A DNA stretch of 64,000 nucleotides, taken from contig NZ_BBYJ01000004.1 in NCBI RefSeq assembly GCF_001528665.1, positions 186,001 through 250,000 on the forward strand, in the 5' to 3' direction. The notes under the pieces are model-generated. The model worked only from the letters and a program-made list of their open reading frames with translations, did not search any database and had not been told where the DNA came from. Positions 45,773-54,602 of this stretch are shown here, piece by piece. Origin of the DNA: Microtetraspora malaysiensis. Its GTDB lineage: Bacteria; Actinomycetota; Actinomycetes; Streptosporangiales; Streptosporangiaceae. Position numbers and translations under genes: made by a program. Numbering within the stretch: the stretch's first letter is position 1; every line of letters begins with the position of its first letter.

Positions 45773-48114
45773 GTCTTTCCTCCCTTGGCCTTCTCTCTCG
45801 CCGCGTCCACGGAGTCCGGCGTGCCGTGAACGGCGTCACCGCCACCCGTCGCGAACGGATCCTCCGTGACGTTGTCCTCCGGCGTTCCCACGTAGTCTCC
45901 GAGAGGATCTCCGGGGGCCAGCCCCGCATGACGTACGCTCTGACGGGTCGGCTCCAGGGGCTCGACGAATCCCGGCGGACCGTCGGGGTGCGGCCCGGGC
46001 GACGTACCGTGCGCGGTCGTGGGCTGGGCCGCGCTGCCGTCCACCGAGATGAGAGAGGCGTCGGCGACGTGGTTCATCGGCGTGGAGACGACCTTCACGC
46101 CATCCACGACGATCACCTGCCGCCCGGCGGTCTGATCGATGTCGTCCGGATGGTCCTTCCACGGCGTGTCGATGATGAGGGAATCGTCCCGTGAATGCCC
46201 CACGCCGGCGGCCGAAGCTCCGCCCCCTCCGTCGGCGCCGTGTGCCACCGCGCCCGTGACAGCCGGGGCGTCACCGGCGGAGGCACCCGCGGCCGCCCCC
46301 GCACCGCCACCCGCGACCGCACCAGGGGCTCCGGACGCTCCACCGTTTACCGCGGTCCCCTCACCCGAGGAGACACCCGGGGTCGCCCCCACGCCGCCCA
46401 CGGCCGGGCCGCCGCTGCCGGCGGAGCCGCCCTGCGTCGCCGTCCCCGCGCCGCCCACGCCGCCGGAGACGCCGTGCGACGCTGTCCCGGTATCGCCGGA
46501 GGCCGCGGTCGCCGCCCCCGTGGAAGAGGCGGCTGACGCGTCACCGGCCGTGCCGATGATCGAGCTCCCCCAGGCATCGCCTGTGCCGCCCGCGGGTGAG
46601 GCCGCACCCGCACCGCCGCCGGTGGCGGCTGGGGCAGTTGAGGACGTGCCCGCCGACGCGTCCCCGGGCCGGCCGGCAGCCGGGACGCCCGCATCGCCGC
46701 CGCTCCCCACACCGGGCAGGTCACCGGACGGCGCCCCCGAGCCGGGGCCCGCTGCCGTTTCGCCATAGGAGGTCGTCCGCACCTCAGCCCCGCCATCGCC
46801 GTACGCGGGGGATGCGGCGGTGGACGCGCCGTCGGCACCGCTGAGGGGCGCACCTGGCGCGTGTGTCCCGGTGCTGCCGGACGGTACGCCCCCGGCCGTG
46901 CTCGTGGCCGTACCGTCGGTCGTGGCGGCGGGAATCACCCCAGAGCCGGTGCCTGCGGAGGCCGTACCCGTCGCCGGGGTGCCGGTCGCGCTCGTGGACG
47001 CGTCTCTCGTCGACCCCACGGAGCCGCCGTCTGCCGTCGTGCCGGTGATTCCCGCCCCGGGGGCGTCGGTGGCCGTCCCGGTCGACGCATGTCCGGCAGC
47101 AGCCGCCGCACCAGGAGAGGAGCCTCCGGCACCCGTCGTCCCAGCGGACGTATCTCCGGCACCCGCGATTCCCGTCCCGGTCGACGCATGTCCGGCACCC
47201 GTTGTGCCGGTGGACGCGCCTCCGGCGTCGGTGCCGGTCCAGGTGTCGTAGACGGCGTCCGGATGGGGGTTGTCGACGGCGACCTTCGGGGCGGGGGCGG
47301 TGGTGGTGTTCGGGGCGACGTCCTTCGACGCGATGTCCACCCGGATCGGCTCTTCGGTCGCCTTGCTCCCGCCGGAGGATCCGCTGGTCTTGGGCGCGTG
47401 TTCCTTGGCCTTCCCGGGGTCTTTACCGGGATTCTCGGCGCTCCCCCGGCCGTCCGTCTCCTTGCCGGTGGAGCCGTGCCCGGCGTCCTTCCCGGACTCC
47501 TTGCCGGACGTTTTCCCGTGCTCTTTGGCGGTCTCCGCGCCGGATTCGCGGCCCAAGTCCTTGGAGTCCTTGGCTGCGCCGTCCTTGGGGTCGTCCGCCG
47601 GCCGGGTGATGTCCCGTTCGGCGTCGGCGCCCTTGGACGTGTCATGGTCCGGAGACGTTGTCTTCTTGTGCGGCGAATCCTCGGATGTGCCGTGCGCGCC
47701 CTTGTCAGAGCTTTTATCGGACCCCTTGTCGGATCCCTTGGCCGAGTCCGACCCCTTGCCTGAATGCGAGTCCTTGTCCGACTCGGATTTCTTGGCGGTG
47801 TCGTCCTTGGGGTCGTCCGCCGGTTTCGTGATGTCGCGCTCGCCGCCTGAGGACGATGACGAGGGCCTGGCCGCCCCGGACGACTGCTTCTCCTTCTTTT
47901 CCAGGAGGTCGAGCCGGGCGGCCACGTCCTTCACCATCGCGCCGCAGGCGTCCGCCACCTGGGCGGGACGGTGCGTCGTCTGCACGGCGACGCCGGCGGC
48001 GCGCGTGAGCCGGATGACCTGGGCCTCGATGTCGTCCATCCGCTTCGCGGCCTGCTTGACGTGGGCCAGCAGCTCGCGGACCAGCTTCGGATCCATCCCG
48101 TCCAGTTTGGGCAT
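45769..48114 (-). CDS. Large low-complexity protein with N-terminal helical domain
   Basis: 781 residues from ATG 48114 (MPKLDGMDPKLVRELL), with GGAGGCGTGCCC before it; the in-frame extension upstream is not preferred. Residues 1-75 form helices (LAHVKQAAKRMDDIEAQVIRL..., ADACGAMVKDVAARLDLLEKKEK) of WXG/ESX-like size. A Ser/Asp/Lys-rich stretch repeats ERDITKPADDPKDD and ERDITRPADDPKDG. It is followed by about 350 residues of Gly/Ala/Ser/Thr-rich sequence. A structured C-terminus (DSLIIDTPWKDHPDD...GRQVIVVDGVKVVSTP) ends near TPDSVDAAREKAKGG. The next gene overlaps by GTGA. No function assigned. Confidence 0.65.
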   Translation of the reverse strand: MPKLDGMDPKLVRELLAHVKQAAKRMDDIEAQVIRLTRAAGVAVQTTHRPAQVADACGAMVKDVAARLDLLEKKEKQSSGAARPSSSSSGGERDITKPADDPKDDTAKKSESDKDSHSGKGSDSAKGSDKGSDKSSDKGAHGTSEDSPHKKTTSPDHDTSKGADAERDITRPADDPKDGAAKDSKDLGRESGAETAKEHGKTSGKESGKDAGHGSTGKETDGRGSAENPGKDPGKAKEHAPKTSGSSGGSKATEEPIRVDIASKDVAPNTTTAPAPKVAVDNPHPDAVYDTWTGTDAGGASTGTTGAGHASTGTGIAGAGDTSAGTTGAGGSSPGAAAAAGHASTGTATDAPGAGITGTTADGGSVGSTRDASTSATGTPATGTASAGTGSGVIPAATTDGTATSTAGGVPSGSTGTHAPGAPLSGADGASTAASPAYGDGGAEVRTTSYGETAAGPGSGAPSGDLPGVGSGGDAGVPAAGRPGDASAGTSSTAPAATGGGAGAASPAGGTGDAWGSSIIGTAGDASAASSTGAATAASGDTGTASHGVSGGVGGAGTATQGGSAGSGGPAVGGVGATPGVSSGEGTAVNGGASGAPGAVAGGGAGAAAGASAGDAPAVTGAVAHGADGGGGASAAGVGHSRDDSLIIDTPWKDHPDDIDQTAGRQVIVVDGVKVVSTPMNHVADASLISVDGSAAQPTTAHGTSPGPHPDGPPGFVEPLEPTRQSVRHAGLAPGDPLGDYVGTPEDNVTEDPFATGGGDAVHGTPDSVDAAREKAKGGKT

Positions 48115-48221
48115 GGGCACGCCTCCACGAAGACATCGGCGCACTTACCGTAACCGCGACGTTAGCCCGACATGCCTTCGATAGCCAGACGGCATGATTG
48201 ACCCGGTTTGCTGCTGTTGAG

Positions 48222-48872
48222 TCAGTCGCTGGTCGCGATGTAGCTCACCACACCGCGCAGCTTCTCCACGGAGAGCGCCCCCTTGCGCAGCACACGAGGC
48301 ACCGCGCTGGTCAGGTCCACGATCGTGGAGGGCACGTCGTCGGCGCACTTGCCGCCGTCGAGGTAGACGGCGACGGAGTCGCCGAGCTGCGCCTCCGCCT
48401 CCTCAGCGGTGGTGGCGGGCGCGGCACCGGACCGGTTCGCGCTCGAAACCGCCATCGGGCCGGTGTCCTTGAGCAGGTCAAGCGCGATGGCGTGCAGCGG
48501 CATCCGCAGGGCGACGGTGCCCTTGGTGTCGCCGAGGTCCCACGACAGCGACCGGTTGGCCCGGCAGATCAACGTCAGCGGGCCGGGCCAGAACGCGTCC
48601 ACCAGGTCCTGCCCGTACGGACCGAACTCCTCGACCAGGGCGGTCGCCGCGCGCCCCGTGCCGACGAGCACAGGGACCGGCATCTCGCGGCCGCGTCCCT
48701 TGGCCTCCAGGAGCGCGGTCACGGCCGACGGGGTGAAGGCGTCGGCGCCGATGCCGTACACGGTGTCCGTCGGCATCACCACCAGCTCGCCCCGCCGTAC
48801 GACCGACGCAGCGTCGATCAGCCCGGAGGCGCGCTCGCCCTGGTTCGCGCAGTCATAGCGCCTACTGCTCAT
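48222..48872 (-). CDS. L-threonylcarbamoyladenylate synthase (Sua5/TsaC)
   Basis: 216 residues. It makes threonylcarbamoyl-AMP from threonine, bicarbonate and ATP for the t6A37 tRNA modification. The fold motifs are PTDTVYG (34-40), KGRGREMPVPVLV, FWPGPLTLI and VSSANRSG. An AAGGAGA before ATG 48872 sets the start. The in-frame N-terminal extension to 49016 is discarded. It lies just after prmC, as in many actinobacteria. Confidence 0.95.
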   Translation of the reverse strand: MSSRRYDCANQGERASGLIDAASVVRRGELVVMPTDTVYGIGADAFTPSAVTALLEAKGRGREMPVPVLVGTGRAATALVEEFGPYGQDLVDAFWPGPLTLICRANRSLSWDLGDTKGTVALRMPLHAIALDLLKDTGPMAVSSANRSGAAPATTAEEAEAQLGDSVAVYLDGGKCADDVPSTIVDLTSAVPRVLRKGALSVEKLRGVVSYIATSD

Positions 48873-48906
48873 GCGTCCGATCTCCTTCTCAGGTACGGCA
48901 CGGCTC

Positions 48907-49761
48907 TCACTCCTGCCCGAGGCGCGCGGTGACGAAGCGGTCCCGCCCGGTGAGGTCCTGGCGCAGCCGTACGTCACGCCAGCCGTTGTCCTCGGAGAAG
49001 AGCCAGTAGACGGCATTGCCCTGCTCGTCGGCGTGCTCGACGGCCATGAACCCGCCCGGCCGCAGCAGCCGCCGTGCCGTGCGTTCGACCGCTCTGACCT
49101 CGTCGAGGCCGTCCTGTCCGGAACCGTACAGGGCGCGCGACGGGTCGTAGTCGCGTACCTCGGGGTCGCGCGGGACGGCTCCCGGCGGGATGTACGGCGG
49201 ATTGGAGATCACCAGATCGACCTTGCCGTTCAGTTCCTGCAGGCAGTCGGTGAGGTCCTCCGGATGCAGCATCGTGCGGCCCTGGCCGTGCTCCAGGATG
49301 TTCCGCCTGGCCCAGCCGTACGCCACAGGGTCGACCTCGACGGCGTGGACCTGGGCGAGCGCCACCTCCTGCGCGATCGACAGCGCGATGGCGCCGGATC
49401 CCGTGCCGAGGTCGACGACGACGGGTGAGGCGACGTCCATCTCGCGCAGCCGGTCGATCGCCCAGCCGGCGACGACCTCGGTCTCGGGCCGGGGGACGAA
49501 CACACCGGGGCCCACTTCGAGGGAGAGGTAGCGGAAGTAGGCCCGGCCGGTGATGTGCTGCAGCGGTTCCCGGGCCTCCCTGCGCGCGATGCCCTCCCAG
49601 AAAAGGGCGTCGAAGTCCGCGTCCTTGACGGTGTGCAGCTTGCCGCGCGGCACACCGTGCACGAAGGCCGCGATCTCCTCGGCGTCGGTTCGCGGTGACG
49701 GCACGCCCGCCTCGGCGAGCCGAGCGGTGGCGAGTGCTATCTCGTCAAGCAGGAAGGTCAT
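48907..49761 (-). CDS. prmC: Release-factor glutamine methyltransferase PrmC (HemK)
   Basis: 284 residues. It methylates the GGQ glutamine of release factors RF1/RF2 using S-adenosylmethionine. Catalytic NPPY is at 187-190. Motif I is VVDLGTGSGAIALS, and the PRPETE motif (90-95) lies before it. The gene begins nine bases downstream of prfA, its substrate, so co-expression is natural. Confidence 0.95.
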   Translation of the reverse strand: MTFLLDEIALATARLAEAGVPSPRTDAEEIAAFVHGVPRGKLHTVKDADFDALFWEGIARREAREPLQHITGRAYFRYLSLEVGPGVFVPRPETEVVAGWAIDRLREMDVASPVVVDLGTGSGAIALSIAQEVALAQVHAVEVDPVAYGWARRNILEHGQGRTMLHPEDLTDCLQELNGKVDLVISNPPYIPPGAVPRDPEVRDYDPSRALYGSGQDGLDEVRAVERTARRLLRPGGFMAVEHADEQGNAVYWLFSEDNGWRDVRLRQDLTGRDRFVTARLGQE

Positions 49762-49769
49762 AGGTCCAC

Positions 49770-50816
49770 TTACGAATGGGCGGCCAGCTTTTCCGCCAGT
49801 TCGGCGTCGAGCAATGCCTGTATCACCGCGTCCAGGTCCCCGTCCAGGACTTGGTCGAGGTTATAGGCCTTGAAGCCCACCCGATGGTCGGAAATGCGAT
49901 TCTCAGGGAAGTTGTAGGTGCGGATCCGCTCAGAACGGTCGACCGTACGCACCTGGGATTTGCGCTCGGCCATGGCCGCCGCCTCGGCCTCCTCCTGGGC
50001 CATCACGAGCAGGCGGGCCCGCAGGATGCGCATCGCCGACTCCTTGTTCTGGAGCTGGCTCTTCTCGTTCTGGCAGGACACGACCACACCGGTCGGGATG
50101 TGCGTGATCCGGACGGCGGAGTCGGTGGTGTTGACGCTCTGGCCACCGGGGCCGCTCGACCGGAAGACGTCGATCCGCAGGTCGTTGGCGTCGATCTGGA
50201 CGTCCACCTCTTCGGCCTCGGGGTAGACGAGCACGCCCGCGGCCGAGGTGTGGATGCGGCCCTGGGACTCGGTCACCGGGACACGCTGGACGCGGTGGAC
50301 GCCGCCTTCGAACTTGAGGCGGGCCCAGACGCCCTCTCTGCCCTTGATCGCGACCGTGACGTCCTTGTAGCCGCCGAGGTCGGAGTGCTGAGCGTCGATG
50401 ATCTCGGTCTTGTATCCGACGCGCTCGGCGTATCGCAGGTACATCCGCAGGAGGTCGCCGGCGAACAGGGCCGACTCCTGGCCGCCCTCACCCGCCTTGA
50501 TCTCCATGATGATGTCCTTGTCATCGTTCGGGTCGCGCGGGACCAGGAGGTGCGTCAGCCGCTCCTCCAGCGCCGGGATGCGACCCTCCAGCTCGGCGGC
50601 CTCGTCGGCGAACGCCGAGTCCTCCGCCGCCAGTTCCCGCGCCGCCGTGAGGTCCTCCCGGACACCCTCCAGCTCGCGGTACGTCGTGACGATGGGCGTG
50701 AGCGTCGAATAGCGCTTGCCGTATGTCCGTGCCTTGGCCTGGTCGGCGTGCACGGAGGGATCGGCGAGCTTCAACTCCAGATCCGCGTACTCACTGATGA
50801 TCTCGTCAAGATTCAC
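49770..50816 (-). CDS. prfA: Peptide chain release factor 1
   Basis: 348 residues. It recognises UAA/UAG and releases the peptide. GGQ is at 224-226 ([17 protein letters not shown]). The stop-codon-reading PxT motif is PVT (180-182). Its neighbours, rpmE upstream and prmC downstream, are the usual actinobacterial arrangement. The plus-strand reading frame opposite it is a shadow. Confidence 0.97.
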   Translation of the reverse strand: MNLDEIISEYADLELKLADPSVHADQAKARTYGKRYSTLTPIVTTYRELEGVREDLTAARELAAEDSAFADEAAELEGRIPALEERLTHLLVPRDPNDDKDIIMEIKAGEGGQESALFAGDLLRMYLRYAERVGYKTEIIDAQHSDLGGYKDVTVAIKGREGVWARLKFEGGVHRVQRVPVTESQGRIHTSAAGVLVYPEAEEVDVQIDANDLRIDVFRSSGPGGQSVNTTDSAVRITHIPTGVVVSCQNEKSQLQNKESAMRILRARLLVMAQEEAEAAAMAERKSQVRTVDRSERIRTYNFPENRISDHRVGFKAYNLDQVLDGDLDAVIQALLDAELAEKLAAHS

Positions 50817-50936
50817 CGCGCGCTCCTTTCCTTGGGTACGGCTTTCGGGATTCGGCCTCCATCACGAAGAACGCCGACCCGGGCACGCCTCTTGTCGAAA
50901 TCGAAAGAAGCGGTCCGAGCCGGCGTCTGTGAAGAG

Positions 50937-51158
50937 CTACTGGCCCTTCTGGGCCTTCTTCCCGAAGCGCGCCTCGAAGCGCGCCACCCGGCCGCCCGTG
51001 TCGAGGATCTTCTGCTTGCCCGTGTAGAACGGGTGGCAGGCGGAGCAGACGTCGGCGTGGATGACGCCGTTCTTGGCGGTGCTGCGGGTGGTGAAGCTGT
51101 TCCCGCAGGTGCAGGTCACCTGGGTGACGACGTAGTCCGGGTGAATCTCGGCCTTCAT
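50937..51158 (-). CDS. rpmE: Ribosomal protein L31 (zinc-binding form)
   Basis: 73 residues, a large-subunit protein. The zinc ligands are present: CTC in [10 protein letters not shown] and CSAC in [11 protein letters not shown], so this is the C+ type used when zinc is sufficient. The middle has the usual THPFYTG-like segment, and the C-terminus [13 protein letters not shown] is normal. The 120-base gap to prfA (50817-50936) shows no clear gene. Confidence 0.96.
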   Translation of the reverse strand: MKAEIHPDYVVTQVTCTCGNSFTTRSTAKNGVIHADVCSACHPFYTGKQKILDTGGRVARFEARFGKKAQKGQ

Positions 51159-51730
51159 TGTTCAGTTCCTAACGCTAGGCGCGGTCGCCGGGTCGCTTGT
51201 TCACCATGCAGGATCGCCCGTGCAGGCTTGCGCGCGTCAGGCACACGGACGCGCGCGCGGGAACCGGTACCGCTGCGGTTCGGCTACCAGTGTGCCAGAT
51301 CAGGAAACCGCTCCACGCCGCCGACTATTCCCCGCCTGTACACGAGGCGTCCGCCGGGATGTCGGCGGATCACGCGACCCGGCTCTCCCGGGTCCTCACG
51401 GCCTCTGGTAGGCGGCCTGACCAGACGCCGCGGGAGACGCCGGAAAGTGGAGCGCCGTCGACCTGGCGTGATGTGTCCTTTGCCACTTTCGGCGTCGAAG
51501 ATCAGTTTCTGCGGCGCTTGGCGGAATGCCCTCAGGGACACCCCGGGATGTGGATAACTCTCGAGTCCCCAGCTGGTGGCCCATATCCCAACATTGTGGA
51601 ACATCCGGGAAAGGGTTCAGTAAATGCGCATCACCCTCACCATCCGGGTGGACGCACCTCACAGGCACCACTAAGCTCCGGTGTCCATAACCCGACTTTT
51701 CCCTCAATTTTACCAATGTTAGGGGTATCC
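51159..51730. other. Gene-poor intergenic region upstream of secreted protein
   Basis: 572 bases between the divergent rpmE and the secreted protein gene. A plus-strand reading frame stays open here, but its codons and composition are unlike coding sequence. The AT-richer part near 51600-51730 (AATTTTACCAATGTTAGGGG) likely holds the promoter. No RNA gene, operator or riboswitch is recognised. Confidence 0.5.
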
Positions 51731-52876
51731 ATGAGGAAGAGCCTGCGGCTTGCAGTAGCGGCCGCAACGGGGGCAGCCCTCTTCGCCACCGGTGCGGCCA
51801 TCACCGTAGCCTCCCCCGCCAACGCCGTATCGGCGGTCGCCCTCCGTACAGCGGGCGACATCAGTGACTTGAAGCCCGGAAGCGACCTTTTCATCCCGCC
51901 CACCGGCAGCGACAAGATCACCTTCTCCTTCACGATCGCCAACCCTTACGAGGAGAGCGGCGACAAGAAGGGTGAGCCGAAGTTCAAGGCCTATGCCCGG
52001 TTCACCACTGACTCCTCGGCCACGACGCCGAGCTGGAAGGCCGGTGACCTCACCCAGCTTTCGAAGAACAGCGAGACCAACCCGCCGGACAAGGCATCGA
52101 TGTCGGGGTCGATGTCCATTTCCTCCAGCGACAAGCCAGGGGACAAGTGGCTGCTCCAGGTCATCCAGACTGCAGCTTCCGCCACCGCCCCCTCGGTCAC
52201 CGATGAGGCGGCCTGGAAGGACGCCGCCAAGACGGCGTTCGAGGTCAAGGCCGCGACGCGGGTCAACGGGGCGAGCGTTTCGCCGAACCCCGTCACGCTG
52301 AAGTCGGGCAAGGAAGTCGACGTCTTCGTGGCGTTCGAGCTGGAGAAGTCGGGCGACGAGAAGGTCACCGACGTCCGGCTGGAGAGCAAGAGCTACGACG
52401 ACTACTTCTCGCTCAGCACCGGCCTGGAGACGGACGGCAAGTCGTACCACGACTCGGCCGCCTTCGACTACAGCACCTCGACCGGCTCCTGGCAGCTGAA
52501 GATCACGGTCACCCGTGGTTCGAAGACCTACAGCTTCGTCAAGGGCTTCGAGGTCAGGAAGACCGGCTCCTCCAAGGCCACGTCGAAGATCAAGATGACC
52601 GCTTCGCCCACCAAGGTGAAGAAGGGCAAGACGACCAAGCTCTCCGGCAAGGTCTACCGCGGCTCCGCGGCCTGGAAGAAGAAGATCATGAAGCTCTACT
52701 TCAAGAAGAAGGGCTCCTCGAAGTGGTCGTTCGTGGGCTACGTCGGCTCCAACTCGAGCGGTAACTTCAGCAAGACCGTCAAGCCGAAGTACACCGGCTA
52801 CTGGCGTCTGGCGGCCACGGGCACCAGCTCGACCTACGGCTCCTACTCCAACTACAAGCTCGTCACGGTCAAGTAG
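51731..52876 (+). CDS. Secreted lysine-rich protein with signal peptide
   Basis: 381 residues from ATG 51731. A clear Sec signal peptide (RKSLRLAVAAATGAALF, cleavage near ASPANA) leads to an Ig-like beta region with Asp/Ser/Thr. The C-terminal ~100 residues are lysine-rich, with motifs TASPTKVKKGKTTKLSGKVYRG, WKKKIMKLYFKKKGSSKW, GYVGSNSSGNF and YWRLAATG. Such repeats are seen in actinobacterial surface or envelope proteins, some of them cell-wall binding. A start at an ATG 15 bases upstream is possible. An intrinsic terminator follows. Function is not assigned. Confidence 0.7.
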   Translation: MRKSLRLAVAAATGAALFATGAAITVASPANAVSAVALRTAGDISDLKPGSDLFIPPTGSDKITFSFTIANPYEESGDKKGEPKFKAYARFTTDSSATTPSWKAGDLTQLSKNSETNPPDKASMSGSMSISSSDKPGDKWLLQVIQTAASATAPSVTDEAAWKDAAKTAFEVKAATRVNGASVSPNPVTLKSGKEVDVFVAFELEKSGDEKVTDVRLESKSYDDYFSLSTGLETDGKSYHDSAAFDYSTSTGSWQLKITVTRGSKTYSFVKGFEVRKTGSSKATSKIKMTASPTKVKKGKTTKLSGKVYRGSAAWKKKIMKLYFKKKGSSKWSFVGYVGSNSSGNFSKTVKPKYTGYWRLAATGTSSTYGSYSNYKLVTVK

Positions 52877-52942
52877 CGGCTCAGGGGATCTGCACGCCTC
52901 GCGTCACCAACCCCTGGCGCAAGCCGTACAGCACCGGGAAAG

Positions 52943-52973
52943 GCCCGCACGGTTCACACCGTGCGGGCTTTTT
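52943..52973 (+). terminator. Intrinsic terminator
   Basis: An 11-bp stem, GCCCGCACGGT (52943-52953) with loop TCAC and its complement at 52958-52968, is followed by TTTTT. It is a textbook Rho-independent terminator 66 bases after the secreted protein gene. Confidence 0.9.
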
Positions 52974-53053
52974 CATGTCCGGAGACGAGAAAGACGCCAT
53001 AGAACCGCGACCTCGCGCTCGTCCCCATGGGTGATGAGACCCGAGGAGAACCT

Positions 53054-53554
53054 TTGCACCCCAGCAGACGAGACGATTTCACGGAGTTCGTGGCCGGCCG
53101 ATCGGACAGCCTCATCCGGCTCGCGTACCTCCTGACCGGCGACCAGCACGCGGCCGAGGATCTTCTGCAGACCGCATTGACCAAGACAGCGGGACGGTGG
53201 CGGAAGATCCGCGACAACCCCGAAGCGTACGTACGCCGGGTCATGTACCACGAGCAGATCGACCGATGGCGAAGCCCCCGCTGGGGGCGTGAACGGGCCA
53301 CGGACGTCCTTCCCGAGCAGCCGGTCGGCGACCACAGCGGGGAGATCGACACGCGGGTCAGCCTCGCCCAGGCCATGCGTGCCCTTCCGGCGCGCAAACG
53401 CGCCGTGCTGGTGCTGCGCTACTACGAGGACCTCCCGGAATCAGAGGTCGCCAAGATCATGGGCTGCTCGGTGGGAACCGTACGCAGCCAGGCCCACCAG
53501 GCGATCGTCCGGCTCCGCCGTCTGGTCGGCGCGCCCGTCACTCAGGAGAGCTGA
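53054..53554 (+). CDS. SigE-family ECF RNA polymerase sigma factor
   Basis: About 166 residues from TTG 53054, with GAGGAG five bases upstream. ATG 53027 in frame has no RBS and is an alternative. Region 2 is DDFTEFVAGRSDSLIRLAYLLTGDQHAAEDLLQTAL, and the DNA-binding region 4 is LPARKRAVLVLRYYEDLPESEVAKIMGCSVGTVRSQAHQAI. This is the SigE group common in actinobacteria. It is coupled to the next gene by one base, a likely anti-sigma or regulated partner. The trigger is unknown. Confidence 0.9.
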   Translation: MHPSRRDDFTEFVAGRSDSLIRLAYLLTGDQHAAEDLLQTALTKTAGRWRKIRDNPEAYVRRVMYHEQIDRWRSPRWGRERATDVLPEQPVGDHSGEIDTRVSLAQAMRALPARKRAVLVLRYYEDLPESEVAKIMGCSVGTVRSQAHQAIVRLRRLVGAPVTQES

Positions 53555-53555
53555 C

Positions 53556-54518
53556 ATGGATCTCGATGAGCAGAAGATCGCCCAGGAACTTCACGTCATG
53601 GCGCGGGAGGCCCGGCCGGTGGACGCGCACGTCTACGCCGCACGGGCGCTGGCCCGATCGGCGCGGCGCCGCCTGTCGTGGTCGCTCGCGGGGCTCGCGG
53701 TCGCCGCGGCCTCCGTGGTCGGGGTCGTGGCCGTACTCCCGGCATCCGGCGGCCAGGACATCGCGGCGAGCGTCCACGAGCTGCCGGACAACACCCGCGA
53801 GCAGGTGAAGCTCATACGCGACTGCATGCCCCTGGGCGGCCCGGTGCACGAAATGGACGGCCGGAAGCGCATCCTGGAGCACGGCAAGGTCGACGATTTC
53901 CGCGTGCTTGCGGAATATCGCGATGACGTGGGATCGACGGCATTCGTCGGCAGCACCGCGGGATTCGTCCTGTGCACGCCGCAGAAGTACCCGGACTTCG
54001 CCGACCGTGCGGTGTTCACGTACTGGGGTTACGCCCCGCCGGGCGATCTGGAGGCGGGCCTGACCGGGGCCCTCACCGTGGACGCGTACGAGGTGCAGAC
54101 CGATTCGCACGCGATGCGGGACGGCGACCAATCTGGCGGCGGCTACCGTGTCGTCGCCGGACGCGTCGCGTCCGACGTGCGCCGGGTCGAGATCGACTGG
54201 GCGGACGGCCGGCGTACCGCCGCCCAGGTGCACGACGGCTTCTTCCTCGGGCGGGTGCCCGCCGCGTTCGTTCCCGCCTCAGGCGACGGCGGGGGCAGCC
54301 GCGCCGAACCCCCGACCACTGTCGCCTCCCCCGACGTCACCGTCACCGCGTACGGCGAGGCCGGCCGGATTCTCGGGGAGCGGAGGGACGTCAAGTTCCT
54401 CACGGCCGGGCGCACCGGCTCGGAGTCCGGTTCCGCCCCTGCGGGCGGCGGAGTGTCCGGCGACGACGTCCCTCCGGCTGAGGACGACCGGGCCGCCCCT
54501 TCGCCGCGGCTCTCCTGA
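53556..54518 (+). CDS. Single-TM protein paired with ECF sigma factor (possible anti-sigma)
   Basis: 320 residues. A short cytoplasmic N-terminal part (LDEQKIAQELHVMAREARPVD) leads to one TM helix (LSWSLAGLAVAAASVVGVVAVL). A long extracytoplasmic region then ends in a Gly/Ala/Pro/Asp-rich tail. AGGAG seven bases before ATG 53556 and a one-base gap to the sigma gene indicate an operon. The N-terminal part does not show a clear zinc-binding anti-sigma (ZAS) motif HxxxCxxC, so the anti-sigma role is inferred only from the pairing. Confidence 0.65.
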   Translation: MDLDEQKIAQELHVMAREARPVDAHVYAARALARSARRRLSWSLAGLAVAAASVVGVVAVLPASGGQDIAASVHELPDNTREQVKLIRDCMPLGGPVHEMDGRKRILEHGKVDDFRVLAEYRDDVGSTAFVGSTAGFVLCTPQKYPDFADRAVFTYWGYAPPGDLEAGLTGALTVDAYEVQTDSHAMRDGDQSGGGYRVVAGRVASDVRRVEIDWADGRRTAAQVHDGFFLGRVPAAFVPASGDGGGSRAEPPTTVASPDVTVTAYGEAGRILGERRDVKFLTAGRTGSESGSAPAGGGVSGDDVPPAEDDRAAPSPRLS

Positions 54519-54551
54519 CACATCCCACAACCACAGCGTCGCCCGGAAAGG

Positions 54552-54589
54552 GAAACGCCCCGGGTGGTCGGAACCACCCGGGGCGTTTC
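54552..54589. terminator. Bidirectional terminator between sigma operon and rho
   Basis: A 17-bp perfect stem: GAAACGCCCCGGGTGGT (54552-54568), loop CGGA and complement 54573-54589. It lies between the convergent sigma-partner gene and rho. Each arm carries a short A/T run, so both directions could be terminated. Confidence 0.9.
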
Positions 54590-54602
54590 GCCGTACAGAA
54601 AC

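Noticed and set aside
47100-47900. Repeated motifs in the low-complexity gene as possible CRISPR or mobile repeats.
   Set aside because: They are imperfect in-frame protein-coding repeats, without regular spacers.
51197-51730. In-frame upstream extension of the secreted lysine-rich protein.
   Set aside because: A signal peptide starts at 51731, and upstream codons are not coding-like.
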